Shown: positions 33,298-42,328 of the stretch, in pieces
Layout: each line of letters starts with the position of its first letter
How positions within the stretch are numbered: the stretch's first letter is position 1
Assembly: GCF_022698165.1 (NCBI RefSeq)
Contig: NZ_JALDAY010000008.1
Location: 434,001-498,000 of the forward strand
DNA: 64,000 nucleotides
Direction of reading: 5' to 3'
Origin: Streptomyces cylindrosporus
GTDB taxonomy: Bacteria; Actinomycetota; Actinomycetes; Streptomycetales; Streptomycetaceae
Position numbers and translations under genes: made by a program
The notes under the pieces: generated by a model
Told to the model about the DNA's origin: nothing
Databases searched by the model: none
What the model saw: only the letters and a program-made list of their open reading frames with translations

Positions 33298-34305
33298 GTG
33301 AGGGACTTTCTGGGGGCGGTCACGGCGTATCCGACCGTGGTCTTCACCTTCGCGCTCGTCGTGGTGGCCGCCTACTGGTTGCTGGTGCTCCTCGGGGGCG
33401 CCCACTTCCACGGGGCGCGCGGGGGACACCACGGCTCCGGGGGTGGGGGACACCATGGCTCCGGGGTCGGGGGACACCATGGCCCTGGGGTCGGGGGGCA
33501 TGGTGGTTCCGGAGGCGGTGGGGTCCACCACGGCGCCGGAGTCGGCGGGGGAGGGCATGGTCACGTGGCCGGCGGGGGAGGCCACGGCCATGCGGCCGGC
33601 GGGGGAGGCCACGGCCATGCCGCCGGTGCCGTTCATCACGGCCATGGGCCTGGTGCGGGGCATCAGGGCCAACGTCACGGGGGCGGGTCCGGTGCGGCAC
33701 AGCAGGGTCATGGGCCCGGTGTGGGGCATCAGGGCCACCAAGGCCACGGGCACGGGGCCGGTGCGGCACAGCAAGGCCACGGGTCCGGTGCTGGGCGTGG
33801 CGGGCACGTGCGCGGGCTCGGTGGGGGTCGGTACGGGCGCCTCGCCGTGCGGCGGGTGTTGGGGCTGGGCGGGGTGCCCGTCACCGTGGCGGTGTCGCTC
33901 GTCGTCGCCTTCGCCTGGTTCGGCGCGCTGGTCGGCCGAGTCGTGCTCGGCAGTGGGGATCACGGGGTCCTGCTGCCGGTCGCCCTGGCCGTCGGCTGGG
34001 CGGGAGCCCGCCTGCTGGCCTGGCCGCTGCGGCGGCTGACGCCCGCCCCCGCCCCGCCGCCCTCGCGCCGCGACTTCGTCGGCCTCGGCTGCGTGATCCG
34101 CACCGGCCGGGTCGGCCCCGACTTCGGCCAGGCCGAGGTCCACGCCGTCGACGGCTCCGCCGCGACGATCCAGGTACGCCAGAGCCACGACGACGTGGCC
34201 GGACCGGGCGGCGAACTGCGCGCCGGGGCGTCCGCACTCATCTACGACTACGACGCCGAGGGCGAGTTCTTCTGGGTCATGCCCGCCCCGCCGGCCACCG
34301 GGTGA
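33298..34305 (+). CDS. YqiJ-like membrane protein with long His/Gly-rich linker and OB-like C-terminus
   Basis: 335 residues. One membrane helix (about 8-32) is followed by a linker of about 145 residues (37-180) made of GGHHG, GHGH and HQG units with about 29 His residues. Two more membrane helices follow (about 188-210 and 222-240), then a small beta domain (255-330: GLGCVIRTGRVG, DFGQAEVHAVDG, LIYDYDAEGEFFWV). This is the layout of YqiJ/NfeD-type proteins, whose OB-like domain works with flotillins; flotillin is the next gene. The His-rich linker is unusual and might bind metal ions or change with pH. GTG start. Confidence 0.78.
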   Translation: MRDFLGAVTAYPTVVFTFALVVVAAYWLLVLLGGAHFHGARGGHHGSGGGGHHGSGVGGHHGPGVGGHGGSGGGGVHHGAGVGGGGHGHVAGGGGHGHAAGGGGHGHAAGAVHHGHGPGAGHQGQRHGGGSGAAQQGHGPGVGHQGHQGHGHGAGAAQQGHGSGAGRGGHVRGLGGGRYGRLAVRRVLGLGGVPVTVAVSLVVAFAWFGALVGRVVLGSGDHGVLLPVALAVGWAGARLLAWPLRRLTPAPAPPPSRRDFVGLGCVIRTGRVGPDFGQAEVHAVDGSAATIQVRQSHDDVAGPGGELRAGASALIYDYDAEGEFFWVMPAPPATG

Positions 34306-34395
34306 CCCCACCCCGCCCGTAGTCCCGTCCGTCTCAGGTCAGTCAGCCACGCACTCACTCACTCATCCACGGCAAGGTCTTCCAAGGGAACCGCC

Positions 34396-36408
34396 ATGTC
34401 TGTCGTCACCATCGGAATCGGTGTGCTCGTCGCCGTCCTGCTGCTCATCGGCCTGGGCACGCTGCTGCTCTTCGGCCGCCTGTTCCGCAAGGTGGTCCAG
34501 GGCGAGGCCCTGATCGTCTCCCGGCCCAAGAGCGTCGACGTCACCTTCACCGGCGCCCTCGTCCTGCCCATGCTGCACCGCGCGGAGGTCATGGACATCT
34601 CGGTGAAGACCATCGAGATCTCCCGGACCGGCCGGGAGGGCATGATCTGCAAGGACAACATCCGCGCCGACATCCAGATCACCTTCTTCGTCCGGGTCAA
34701 CAAGACCGTCGAGGACGTCGTCAAGGTCGCCCAGGCCATCGGCACCGAGCGGGCCAGCCACCAGGAGACCCTGCAGAACCTGTTCAGCGCGAAGTTCGCC
34801 GAGGCACTGCGGACGGTCGGCAAGCAGCTCGACTTCGCCGACCTCTACACCAAGCGCGAGGAGTTCAGGGACCGGATCGTCGCGGCCATCGGCACCGACC
34901 TCAACGGCTACCACCTGGAGGACGCGGCCATCGACCACCTGGAGCAGACCCCGCTGGCGCAGCTCGACGCGTCCAACATCCTCGACGCCCAGGGCATCCG
35001 GAAGATCACCGAGCTGACCGCGCTCGAGCACATCCGCACCAACGACTTCCAGCGCAACGAGGAGATGGAGATCACCCGCCAGGACGTGGACGCGCGGGAG
35101 GCCGTACTGGAGCTGGAACGGCGGCGCGCGGAGGCGGAGATCCGGCAGCGCAAGGGCATCGAGACCCTGCGCGCCCAGGAGGAGGCGGCCACCGCGCAGG
35201 TCCAGGAGGAGGAACGGCTCAAGGCGCACAGCGCGCTGCTGCGCACCGAGGAACTCCTCGGCGTGCAGCGGGAGAACCAGCAGCGGGAGATCGCGGTCGC
35301 CGAGAAGAACCGGGAGCGGGTCCTCGCGGTGGAGGGTGAACGCATCGAGAAGGACCGCCTCCTGGAGGTCGTCAACCGGGAACGGGAGGTCGAACTCGCC
35401 CGCGCCGAGAAGGAGAAGCAGGTCGAGGTCGAGCGCCGGGGCGTCGCCGACGTCGTACGCGAACGGGTCGCCGTCGAGCGCACGGTCGCGGAGCAGGAGG
35501 AGGAGATCAAGCGGGTCCGGGTCGTCCAGGAGGCCGAGCGCACTCGGCAGACGGTCATCATCGCTGCCGAGGCGGAGGCGCAGGAGCAGCTGGTCAAGGA
35601 CATCAAGGCGGCAGAGGCCGCCGAGCAGGCCGCGCACCTGCGGGCGAAGGAACAGCTGGTGCTGGCCGAGGCCGGGCAGAAGAGCGCGGAGTTGGAGGCC
35701 GCCGCCAAGGTGCGCCGGGCGGAGGGCGAGCGCGCCATGGCCGGCGCGGCCGGTCTGGCCCAGGCCGAGGTGGCGGAGCGCCAGGCCCTCGCCGAGGCGG
35801 CCGGCGTACGGGCCCGGCTGGAGGGCGAGGCGGCCGGCCTGAAGGAGAAGGCGGACGCCATCGAGAAGGTCGGCCTGGCGGAGGCCGCGGTCGCCGAGAG
35901 CAAGGCGAACGCGGACGCGGCCGGCATCCGCGAACGACTCCTGGGCGAGGCGGCCGGCCTCAAGGAGAAGGCGGCGGCGATGGCCGCGCTGGACGAGGTG
36001 TCCCGCGCCCACGAGGAGTTCCGCCTCCGCCTGGCGGCCGACAAGGAGGTCAGGATGGCCGCGCTGGAGGTCCAGCGAACGGTGGCCGAGGCCCAGGCCT
36101 CGGTACTGGCCGCGGGCCTGGAGAGCGCGGACATCGACATCGTGGGCGGCGACAGCGTGTTCCTGGAACGCCTGGTGGGCGCGGTGTCCTTCGGCAAGTC
36201 CGTCGACGGCGCGGTCCAGGGCTCGGAGACGGTACAGGCGCTGGCCGCGGAGTGGCTGAGTGGGGAGAAGAGCTTCAGCGAGGACGCCACAGAGGTGCTG
36301 CGAGGCCTGGCGGCGGGCGGCCCCTGGAACCTGGCCCTGCTGATGAGGCTGCTGGGCAACCAGACGAACGGCGACCCGATAGAGCTTGCCAACGGCACTG
36401 TGAAGTAA
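34396..36408 (+). CDS. Flotillin family (SPFH domain) protein, YqiK-like
   Basis: 670 residues. An N-terminal membrane helix (VVTIGIGVLVAVLLLIGLG) precedes the SPFH/band 7 domain (about 40-210: EALIVSRPKSVDVTFTGALV, MICKDNIRADIQITFFVRVN). Residues about 230-560 form a long coiled coil very rich in Glu/Ala with EAE repeats, the flotillin signature, and the last 100 residues are a globular tail. Flotillins make large oligomers in the membrane and organise functional microdomains. AAGGGAA precedes the ATG. It lies 90 bases after the YqiJ-like gene and before the ATPase gene, forming a three-gene set. Confidence 0.93.
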   Translation: MSVVTIGIGVLVAVLLLIGLGTLLLFGRLFRKVVQGEALIVSRPKSVDVTFTGALVLPMLHRAEVMDISVKTIEISRTGREGMICKDNIRADIQITFFVRVNKTVEDVVKVAQAIGTERASHQETLQNLFSAKFAEALRTVGKQLDFADLYTKREEFRDRIVAAIGTDLNGYHLEDAAIDHLEQTPLAQLDASNILDAQGIRKITELTALEHIRTNDFQRNEEMEITRQDVDAREAVLELERRRAEAEIRQRKGIETLRAQEEAATAQVQEEERLKAHSALLRTEELLGVQRENQQREIAVAEKNRERVLAVEGERIEKDRLLEVVNREREVELARAEKEKQVEVERRGVADVVRERVAVERTVAEQEEEIKRVRVVQEAERTRQTVIIAAEAEAQEQLVKDIKAAEAAEQAAHLRAKEQLVLAEAGQKSAELEAAAKVRRAEGERAMAGAAGLAQAEVAERQALAEAAGVRARLEGEAAGLKEKADAIEKVGLAEAAVAESKANADAAGIRERLLGEAAGLKEKAAAMAALDEVSRAHEEFRLRLAADKEVRMAALEVQRTVAEAQASVLAAGLESADIDIVGGDSVFLERLVGAVSFGKSVDGAVQGSETVQALAAEWLSGEKSFSEDATEVLRGLAAGGPWNLALLMRLLGNQTNGDPIELANGTVK

Positions 36409-36423
36409 GCGGGGCATGAGCGC

Positions 36424-36472
36424 CCCGATAGGGGCGCGGGGAACTGCGCGACCAGCCCCCACGGCGCCGCAG
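36424..36472. repeat. Intergenic repeat element, copy 2
   Basis: Contains GCGCGACCAGCCCC and ACGGCGCCGCAG (36446-36472), matching the core of the element at 20976-21002. It is preceded by a GCCCC/GGGGC hairpin (about 36422-36435). It sits in the 80-base gap between the flotillin and ATPase genes. Confidence 0.65.
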
Positions 36473-36489
36473 ACAAAAGAGGAGCAACC

Positions 36490-39400
36490 ATGGGCGTCGA
36501 AACCGGCACCTATCAAATCCTGCGAGCACGAGTCACGGACCGCGCAGCGGAACTCGGCCGCCGAGCAGCAGATCTCAACACCCGCCGACAGCAGACATTC
36601 GGCTCACGCCCACTGAAGCTCACCGGCTCCACAAAGCCCCGCACCCCCACCGAGGGCATCGCCCACGGAATCGTCGCAGTGAACGCCGACGTCCTCCTCC
36701 TGGGGACGTCGGCCCCCACCCCCCTGTCCCTGCACACCCTCGACGGCTCCCCCCTCGCCCCCGGCCACGTCCCCGGCCTCCTCGACGACGACCGCTTCCA
36801 CCGCGACCTCGCCGAACTCCTCCGCTACTTCCGCGAAGCCCGCCTGACCGACCTGCTGCGCACCCCCGCGGGCCGCCTGCTCGCCGTCTTCCGAACCGGC
36901 GAGAACGACGGCGATCTACGCGTCTTGAGCTGGCAGTTGGCCCAGGACCGCGCCGAGTACCTCGGCAACCACGGCGAACGCGACCTCCCCCAACCGCCCA
37001 CCACCGAGTTGGCATGGACGACGACCGGCCGCGAGCACCACACCGACGGCCGGATCCTGATCGAGGCCGGCGAGGGCAAGGTCTCGGTCGCCACCACCGG
37101 AGGCCACCTCACCGTCCACGCCGAACCCGGCAACCGCCCCCTCTTCCGGGAACCGGTCGACGAGCCACTCCAGAGCCTCGCGGACGCCACGGTCGCATAC
37201 GCGTCGACCGGCCCCCTCCTGCTCCTCCGCATCCGCCCCTACAACGAACCCACCGACCGCCACCTGGTCGTCAACACCCGTACCGGATCGGCCCGCCGCC
37301 ACGACTCCCTCGCCCGCGGCGCCCGCCTGCTCCCCGCCGAGCAGGGCCTGATCTTCCCCGGCGGCTACGAGCTCGCGGACGGCACCCACCGTGCCTTCCG
37401 CATCGACGGCGACGGCGAAACCGCCTCCGACGGCCTCCACTTCGACGCCGTGCTCCCCGCGCCCAACGGCGAGGACCTCCTCTACGTCCTGCGCCGCCCC
37501 GGCCGGGCCCAGGTCCTGCTGCTGCCCTGGAACACCGTCCGCCGCGAGGCCGGCGGAGCCCTGCACGCCGCCGCGCACACGCTGCTGCCCGACGGCACCC
37601 TCGTACTGCTGAAACCGGACCGGGAGCCGGTGCGCACGCATGAACTCCAGGTGTGGCAGACGCCGTTCCAGTCCGCCGAGTACGCCGCCGCGCAGCCCGT
37701 CGGCGACGGCCCGCTGGAGCGGATCGGCAACGCCGACCTGGTGCGCGGGATCGCGGAGTGCCTCGACGTGGTGCGTACGGCGGCCGCGGCCGTGCCCGAG
37801 AACCAGGCCACGGCCGCTCCGGAGCTGGTCCTCGACGTCTGTGCCAAGGCGGCGGACCGCCACTACTGGCTCGCCGACACCGGCCTGCTGGAGCCGCTGA
37901 CCGAACTGCGGGAGGCCGCCGAGCAGTTGGCGGCCGAGCAGGGGAGGGTACGGCAGCTCGCCGCGCGTGCGGCGCGGGAGCTGGAGCGGGCCCGGGAGGA
38001 GGCCGCGGGGCTGCTGCGCCGGTCGCGTGGTGAACCGCCCGCCGACGCGGACGGCTGGACCGCGCTGCTCGCCGAGCTGCGCCGGGCCCAGGGCCGTACC
38101 CGCACCCTGCGCGAACTGCCCCAGCTGGATCCGGCCGCGCTCGACCGCCTCGACGCGGACCTGGCCGGCGAGCTCACGGCGGCGACCGAGCGGGCCTTCG
38201 CGTTCTTCGCCGGCCCCGACGCCTTCGCCGCTCCGCTCGCCGCCGCGCTGCGCGCCGCCGAGGACGCCGCCTCGGTCGCCACCGCCGCCGAGGCCGAGCG
38301 GCTCGCCGACGGCCTCACCGAGCAGGCGGACGCCCTGGCCACCGTGACCGACCTGGTCACCGGCACGGTCACCGCCGATCCGGGCGCGACGACGGCCGTG
38401 CTGCTGGCCATCGGCGAGGTCCTCGCGGCGGTCAACCGCGCCCGCGCCGTGCTCGCGAACCGCCGCCGGGTCCTGCTGGACGCCGAGCACCGCGCCGCCC
38501 ACGCCGCCGAGTCGGCGCTGCTCGCCCAGGCGACGACCGCCGCCCTGGGCGCCGCCGACTCCCCGGCCGCCTGCGACGACCAACTCGCCCGGCTGCTGCT
38601 GCGGTTGGACGCGCTGGAAGCCCGGTTCGCCGAGGCCGAGGACCTCGCCGCCGACCTGGCCCTGCGCCGGGAGGAGATCCAGCAGGCGTTCGCCGCCCGG
38701 CGCCAGACCCTGCTGGACGAGGCCGCCGCCCGCGCCGAGCGGGTCGCCGCGTCCGCGCTGCGGGCCCTGACGGCGCTGCGCCGCAGGCTCGCCGGGCTCG
38801 GCTCGGCGGCCGACATCCACGCGGCGCAGGCCGCCGACCCGATGGCGTTGCGGGTGCGCGCCGCCGCGGCGGAGCTGCGCGGCCTCGACGACCAGGTGCG
38901 TGCCCAGGAGCTGGAGGACGGTCTGCTCGACGCCGTCCGCACCGGCCTGCGCGAGCTGCGCGACCGCGCCGATCTGACCGAGGACGGCGGGGCCGCCGTA
39001 CGGCTGGGGCGCCACCGGTTCGCCGTGCGGCGCGAGCCCGTGGAACTCACCCTCCAGCCGGACGGCGACGGGCTCGCCTTCGCCGTCACCGGCACCGGAT
39101 ACCGCAGGTCCGCGCATCTCCCCGAGCTGCTGACCGGGCGCGAGTTCTGGACGCAGCCCCTGGTCAGCGAGTCGCCCGCGCTCTACCGCGCCGAGTACCT
39201 GGCCGCCGCGCTGCTGCCCACGGCCACGGACGGGGAGCCGCTGCACGACCAGGTCCGCCGTGCCGCCGAGAGCGCCTACGACGAGGGCTACGAGCGGGGT
39301 GTCCACGACCACGACGCCACCGCCATCCTCGGCGCGCTGCTCCGGCTGCGGGCCGGCGCCGGGCTGCTGGAGTATCCGGCCGAAGTACGCGCCACCGCCC

Positions 39401-41172
39401 AGCTGTTCTGGGCACACGGCACGACCGAGGACCAGCGCTCCGCCTGGCACCGCCGAGCCCGCTCCCTGTCCCAGGCCCACACCCACTTCGGCTCCACGGG
39501 CACCGCACCCGCCTGGACCGAACTGACGAACGAACTCTCCGCCGCGATCAACGAGTTCAGTGCCGACCCGTCACTCGCCCCCCGCGCGGGCGAATATCTC
39601 GTGGCCGAACTCGCCGAGCCGCACGAGGGGTTCGCCGCCGGTGTCGCCGTACGCACTCTCCTCGACGGCTTTCGGTACACGGAGGCCGCCCCCGTCCTCG
39701 CCGCGGACCTGGATGCCCTCGGCGACGACCTGTCCGCGCGTCGCCAGCTCGCGGCTGCCTGGCTGGGGTCGTACGCTGCGGCGCACGCGGTGAGCGAGGG
39801 CGTGGCGGAGGCCGTGGCCCATCTGTGCGCTCCTGAGCTGGCGCGGTACGAGGTCACCGGGGCCGTCGCGGAGACCGTCGACGGGCTGCTCGGTGTCCAT
39901 CCGCGTGTGCACGAGGGCCGGTTGACCGTGCGTATCGACGAACTTCCGTACCAGGCAAGGGCGTTCCGGGAAGAGCGCGCCCCAGCCTTCCGTGCCTTCC
40001 AGCGGCGGCGCGCCGACGTCCTGGCCGCCGAGCGGGCCCGGCTGCGCCTGGACGACCACCGGCCCCGGCCGCTCGCCGGCTTCGTCCGCAACCAGCTCAT
40101 CGACCAGGTCTGTCTCCCCCTCGTCGGCGACAACCTGGCCAAGCAGCTCGGCACCCTCGACCCCACCGGCCCGGCCGACCGCAGCGGCCTGCTGCTGCTC
40201 CTGTCGCCGCCCGGCTACGGCAAGACGACCCTCCTGGAGTACGTCGCCGACCGGCTCGGCCTGCTCATGGTCCGCGTCGACGGCCCCGCGCTCGGCACCG
40301 GCACCACCTCCCTCGACCCCGACCGCGCCCCCGACGCGGCGGCCCGGCGAGAGGTCGAGAAGATCGTGTTCGCGCTGGAGGCCGGCAGCAACGTCCTGCT
40401 GTACCTGGACGACATCCAGCACGTCTGCGCCGAACTCCTCCAGAAGTTCATCCCGTTGTGCGACGCACAGCGCCGCGTCGAGGCCGTCAGCGACGGCGTC
40501 GCCCGCAGCTTCGACCTGCGCGGTCGCCGCTTCGCCGTCTGCCTCGCGGGCAACCCGTACACCGCGAACGGGCGGCGCTTCCGGATCCCCGACATGCTCG
40601 CCAACCGCGCCGACGTCTGGAACCTGGGCGAGGTGCTCGGCGGCCACGAGGACCTGTTCGCGCTCTCCTTCCTGGAGAACGCCCTCGCCGTCAACCCCGT
40701 CCTGGCCCCGCTCGCCGGCACCGACCCGGCCGACCTGCGCCTCCTGGTCGCCCTCGCCGACGGCGACCCGGGCGCCCAGGCCGACCAACTCACCCACCCC
40801 GTACGGGACTTGGACCGCGCGCTGGCCGCCCTCACCCGGCTGCGTGCCGTCCAGCGGACCGCGCTGGCCGTCAACCGCGCCTACATCGCCTCCGCCGCCC
40901 AGGAGGACGCCGACCGCCTCGAACCGCCGTTCCTGCTCCAGGGCTCGTACCGGACCATGGCGCAACTCGCCGCCCGGATCGACCCCGTGCAGAGCGACGC
41001 CGAAGTCGAGGCCCTGCTCGACGACCACTACCTCGCCGAGGCACGGACCCTCGGCAGCGCGGCCGAGGCCAACGTGCTGAGACTCGCCCGGATCCGGGGC
41101 CGGGCCACCCCTGAACAGGACGCCCGCTGGAGGGAGTTGTGCGCCCCCTACCGCACCGCGGGCTCCTCCTGA
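36490..41172 (+). CDS. Large AAA-type DNA repair ATPase (DUF3686-like), 1560 residues
   Basis: The largest gene in the window. Residues 1-450 are beta-rich (repeated strands such as GRILIEAGEGKVSVATTGG and LLYVLRRPGRAQVLLLPW) and may be a propeller-like domain. Residues about 470-880 are Ala/Glu/Arg-rich helices typical of coiled coils. A mixed region (900-1200) follows. The AAA core is near the C-terminus: Walker A PPGYGKTTLLEY at about 1240, Walker B NVLLYLDDIQHV at about 1301, then a sensor-1 CLAGNPYTANG. The product is what databases call DNA repair ATPase, with a DUF3686-type middle region. Repair function itself is not shown by sequence. It follows flotillin and YqiJ-like genes; ATG with GAGGAG upstream. 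Confidence 0.85.
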   Translation: MGVETGTYQILRARVTDRAAELGRRAADLNTRRQQTFGSRPLKLTGSTKPRTPTEGIAHGIVAVNADVLLLGTSAPTPLSLHTLDGSPLAPGHVPGLLDDDRFHRDLAELLRYFREARLTDLLRTPAGRLLAVFRTGENDGDLRVLSWQLAQDRAEYLGNHGERDLPQPPTTELAWTTTGREHHTDGRILIEAGEGKVSVATTGGHLTVHAEPGNRPLFREPVDEPLQSLADATVAYASTGPLLLLRIRPYNEPTDRHLVVNTRTGSARRHDSLARGARLLPAEQGLIFPGGYELADGTHRAFRIDGDGETASDGLHFDAVLPAPNGEDLLYVLRRPGRAQVLLLPWNTVRREAGGALHAAAHTLLPDGTLVLLKPDREPVRTHELQVWQTPFQSAEYAAAQPVGDGPLERIGNADLVRGIAECLDVVRTAAAAVPENQATAAPELVLDVCAKAADRHYWLADTGLLEPLTELREAAEQLAAEQGRVRQLAARAARELERAREEAAGLLRRSRGEPPADADGWTALLAELRRAQGRTRTLRELPQLDPAALDRLDADLAGELTAATERAFAFFAGPDAFAAPLAAALRAAEDAASVATAAEAERLADGLTEQADALATVTDLVTGTVTADPGATTAVLLAIGEVLAAVNRARAVLANRRRVLLDAEHRAAHAAESALLAQATTAALGAADSPAACDDQLARLLLRLDALEARFAEAEDLAADLALRREEIQQAFAARRQTLLDEAAARAERVAASALRALTALRRRLAGLGSAADIHAAQAADPMALRVRAAAAELRGLDDQVRAQELEDGLLDAVRTGLRELRDRADLTEDGGAAVRLGRHRFAVRREPVELTLQPDGDGLAFAVTGTGYRRSAHLPELLTGREFWTQPLVSESPALYRAEYLAAALLPTATDGEPLHDQVRRAAESAYDEGYERGVHDHDATAILGALLRLRAGAGLLEYPAEVRATAQLFWAHGTTEDQRSAWHRRARSLSQAHTHFGSTGTAPAWTELTNELSAAINEFSADPSLAPRAGEYLVAELAEPHEGFAAGVAVRTLLDGFRYTEAAPVLAADLDALGDDLSARRQLAAAWLGSYAAAHAVSEGVAEAVAHLCAPELARYEVTGAVAETVDGLLGVHPRVHEGRLTVRIDELPYQARAFREERAPAFRAFQRRRADVLAAERARLRLDDHRPRPLAGFVRNQLIDQVCLPLVGDNLAKQLGTLDPTGPADRSGLLLLLSPPGYGKTTLLEYVADRLGLLMVRVDGPALGTGTTSLDPDRAPDAAARREVEKIVFALEAGSNVLLYLDDIQHVCAELLQKFIPLCDAQRRVEAVSDGVARSFDLRGRRFAVCLAGNPYTANGRRFRIPDMLANRADVWNLGEVLGGHEDLFALSFLENALAVNPVLAPLAGTDPADLRLLVALADGDPGAQADQLTHPVRDLDRALAALTRLRAVQRTALAVNRAYIASAAQEDADRLEPPFLLQGSYRTMAQLAARIDPVQSDAEVEALLDDHYLAEARTLGSAAEANVLRLARIRGRATPEQDARWRELCAPYRTAGSS

Positions 41173-42212
41173 TCCGGCCACCCCAGCAGCCGCGCCCCGA
41201 ACACCGCCGTCTCCAGGGTGTAGCGCTGGAGCGCGTCGTCCGGGTCCAGGCCCGTCAGCCGTACGACGTGTGCGAGACGGTACGCCAACGCGCGCACGCT
41301 CAGCCCGAGTTGGCGGGCCGCCTCCGCCGCGACGTAGCGGGAGTCGGCGTAGGCGGTCAGCGTGTCCAGCAGGGGGCGGGCGCCGCCGCGTGCCGTCCGC
41401 AGCGGGCCCAGCACGGCGCGCACCAGCTCCTCCAGGGCCTCCCGGTCCCGCAGCAGCACCGGCAGGACCAGCAGGTCGGCCGCGTGCAACAGCGGTCCGG
41501 GCAGGCCCAGTTGGGCCGCCTGTTCCAAGGCCGTCCGGGCCTCCTCGTAGGAGTGCACGACCCCGCCGGGGCCGCTGTGCGGGCGGCCCACCACGACCCG
41601 CCGGCCCTGTGTCAGCTCGGCGAACGCCTTGACTGCCGCGTGCTCGCCGGGACCGGACGGCACGATGCACACCAGCCGCCCGTGCTTCACCGCGAGGAGG
41701 ATCTCCTGCTCGCCGAACCGGCCGAGCAGCCGCCGCTCCAGCGCCCGTACCAGCGGGTCCTCCAGGTCGTAGCCGTCGCCCTCGGCGATCGCGACGACGT
41801 GCGCGCAGGCCAGGTTGATCCCGAAGCGCTCGGCGTGCTCGGCCAGCCGGCCCAGGTCGCTGCGGCTGCTGAGCAGGTCCGCGACGAACTCCCGCCGTCC
41901 GGCCTCCTCCTGGCGCAGCCGCTCCCGGTATGCCCGTCCGTGCCCGGCGGCCAGCGCGGACACCGCCGCCCGCAGCGCCGCCATCGACGCGGCGTCGACC
42001 GGCTGCCCCTCCCAGACGCGTCCGGTCACGGCGAGCCGCTCGTCGACCAGTTCGGCCAGCGGCCGTCCCGCCTCGGCGGCCCGGTCGCCGTACTCGCGCA
42101 GCGCCTCCAGCTCCTCGCGCCGCAGCCGCCGTCCGCTCCGCGCCACGTCCTCCAGCAGCCGCGCCCAGGCACCGTCGTCGGACGGACCGGCCATGCCCGG
42201 GACCGCTCCCAC
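41148..42212 (-). CDS. PucR/CdaR-family helix-turn-helix regulator
   Basis: 354 residues from GTG 42212, which has GGGAG nine bases upstream; GTG 42242 and TTG 42221 are in-frame alternatives. The C-terminal 60 residues form the PucR-type HTH_30 domain (YADSRYVAAEAARQLGLSVRALAYRLAHVVRLTGLDPDD). The middle (about 150-280) is a GGDEF-like degenerate domain (CAHVVAIAEGDG, ILLAVKHGRLVCIVPSG) typical of the family. PucR-type proteins activate genes for purine, sugar-acid or amine catabolism. The gene is convergent with the ATPase gene and overlaps its 3' end by 25 bases. No target gene is evident. Confidence 0.88.
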   Translation of the reverse strand: MGAVPGMAGPSDDGAWARLLEDVARSGRRLRREELEALREYGDRAAEAGRPLAELVDERLAVTGRVWEGQPVDAASMAALRAAVSALAAGHGRAYRERLRQEEAGRREFVADLLSSRSDLGRLAEHAERFGINLACAHVVAIAEGDGYDLEDPLVRALERRLLGRFGEQEILLAVKHGRLVCIVPSGPGEHAAVKAFAELTQGRRVVVGRPHSGPGGVVHSYEEARTALEQAAQLGLPGPLLHAADLLVLPVLLRDREALEELVRAVLGPLRTARGGARPLLDTLTAYADSRYVAAEAARQLGLSVRALAYRLAHVVRLTGLDPDDALQRYTLETAVFGARLLGWPDQEEPAVR

Positions 42213-42328
42213 AGCAGTCAACTCCCGCTTCCTCCCCCGCACCCCACTACAGCGACGCGCTAGCGTACGCCGCGCAGTTCAGCGCCGGAACGGGAGGTCG
42301 CGCGGGCGGGCCCCGGTGCGCGGGCCGG

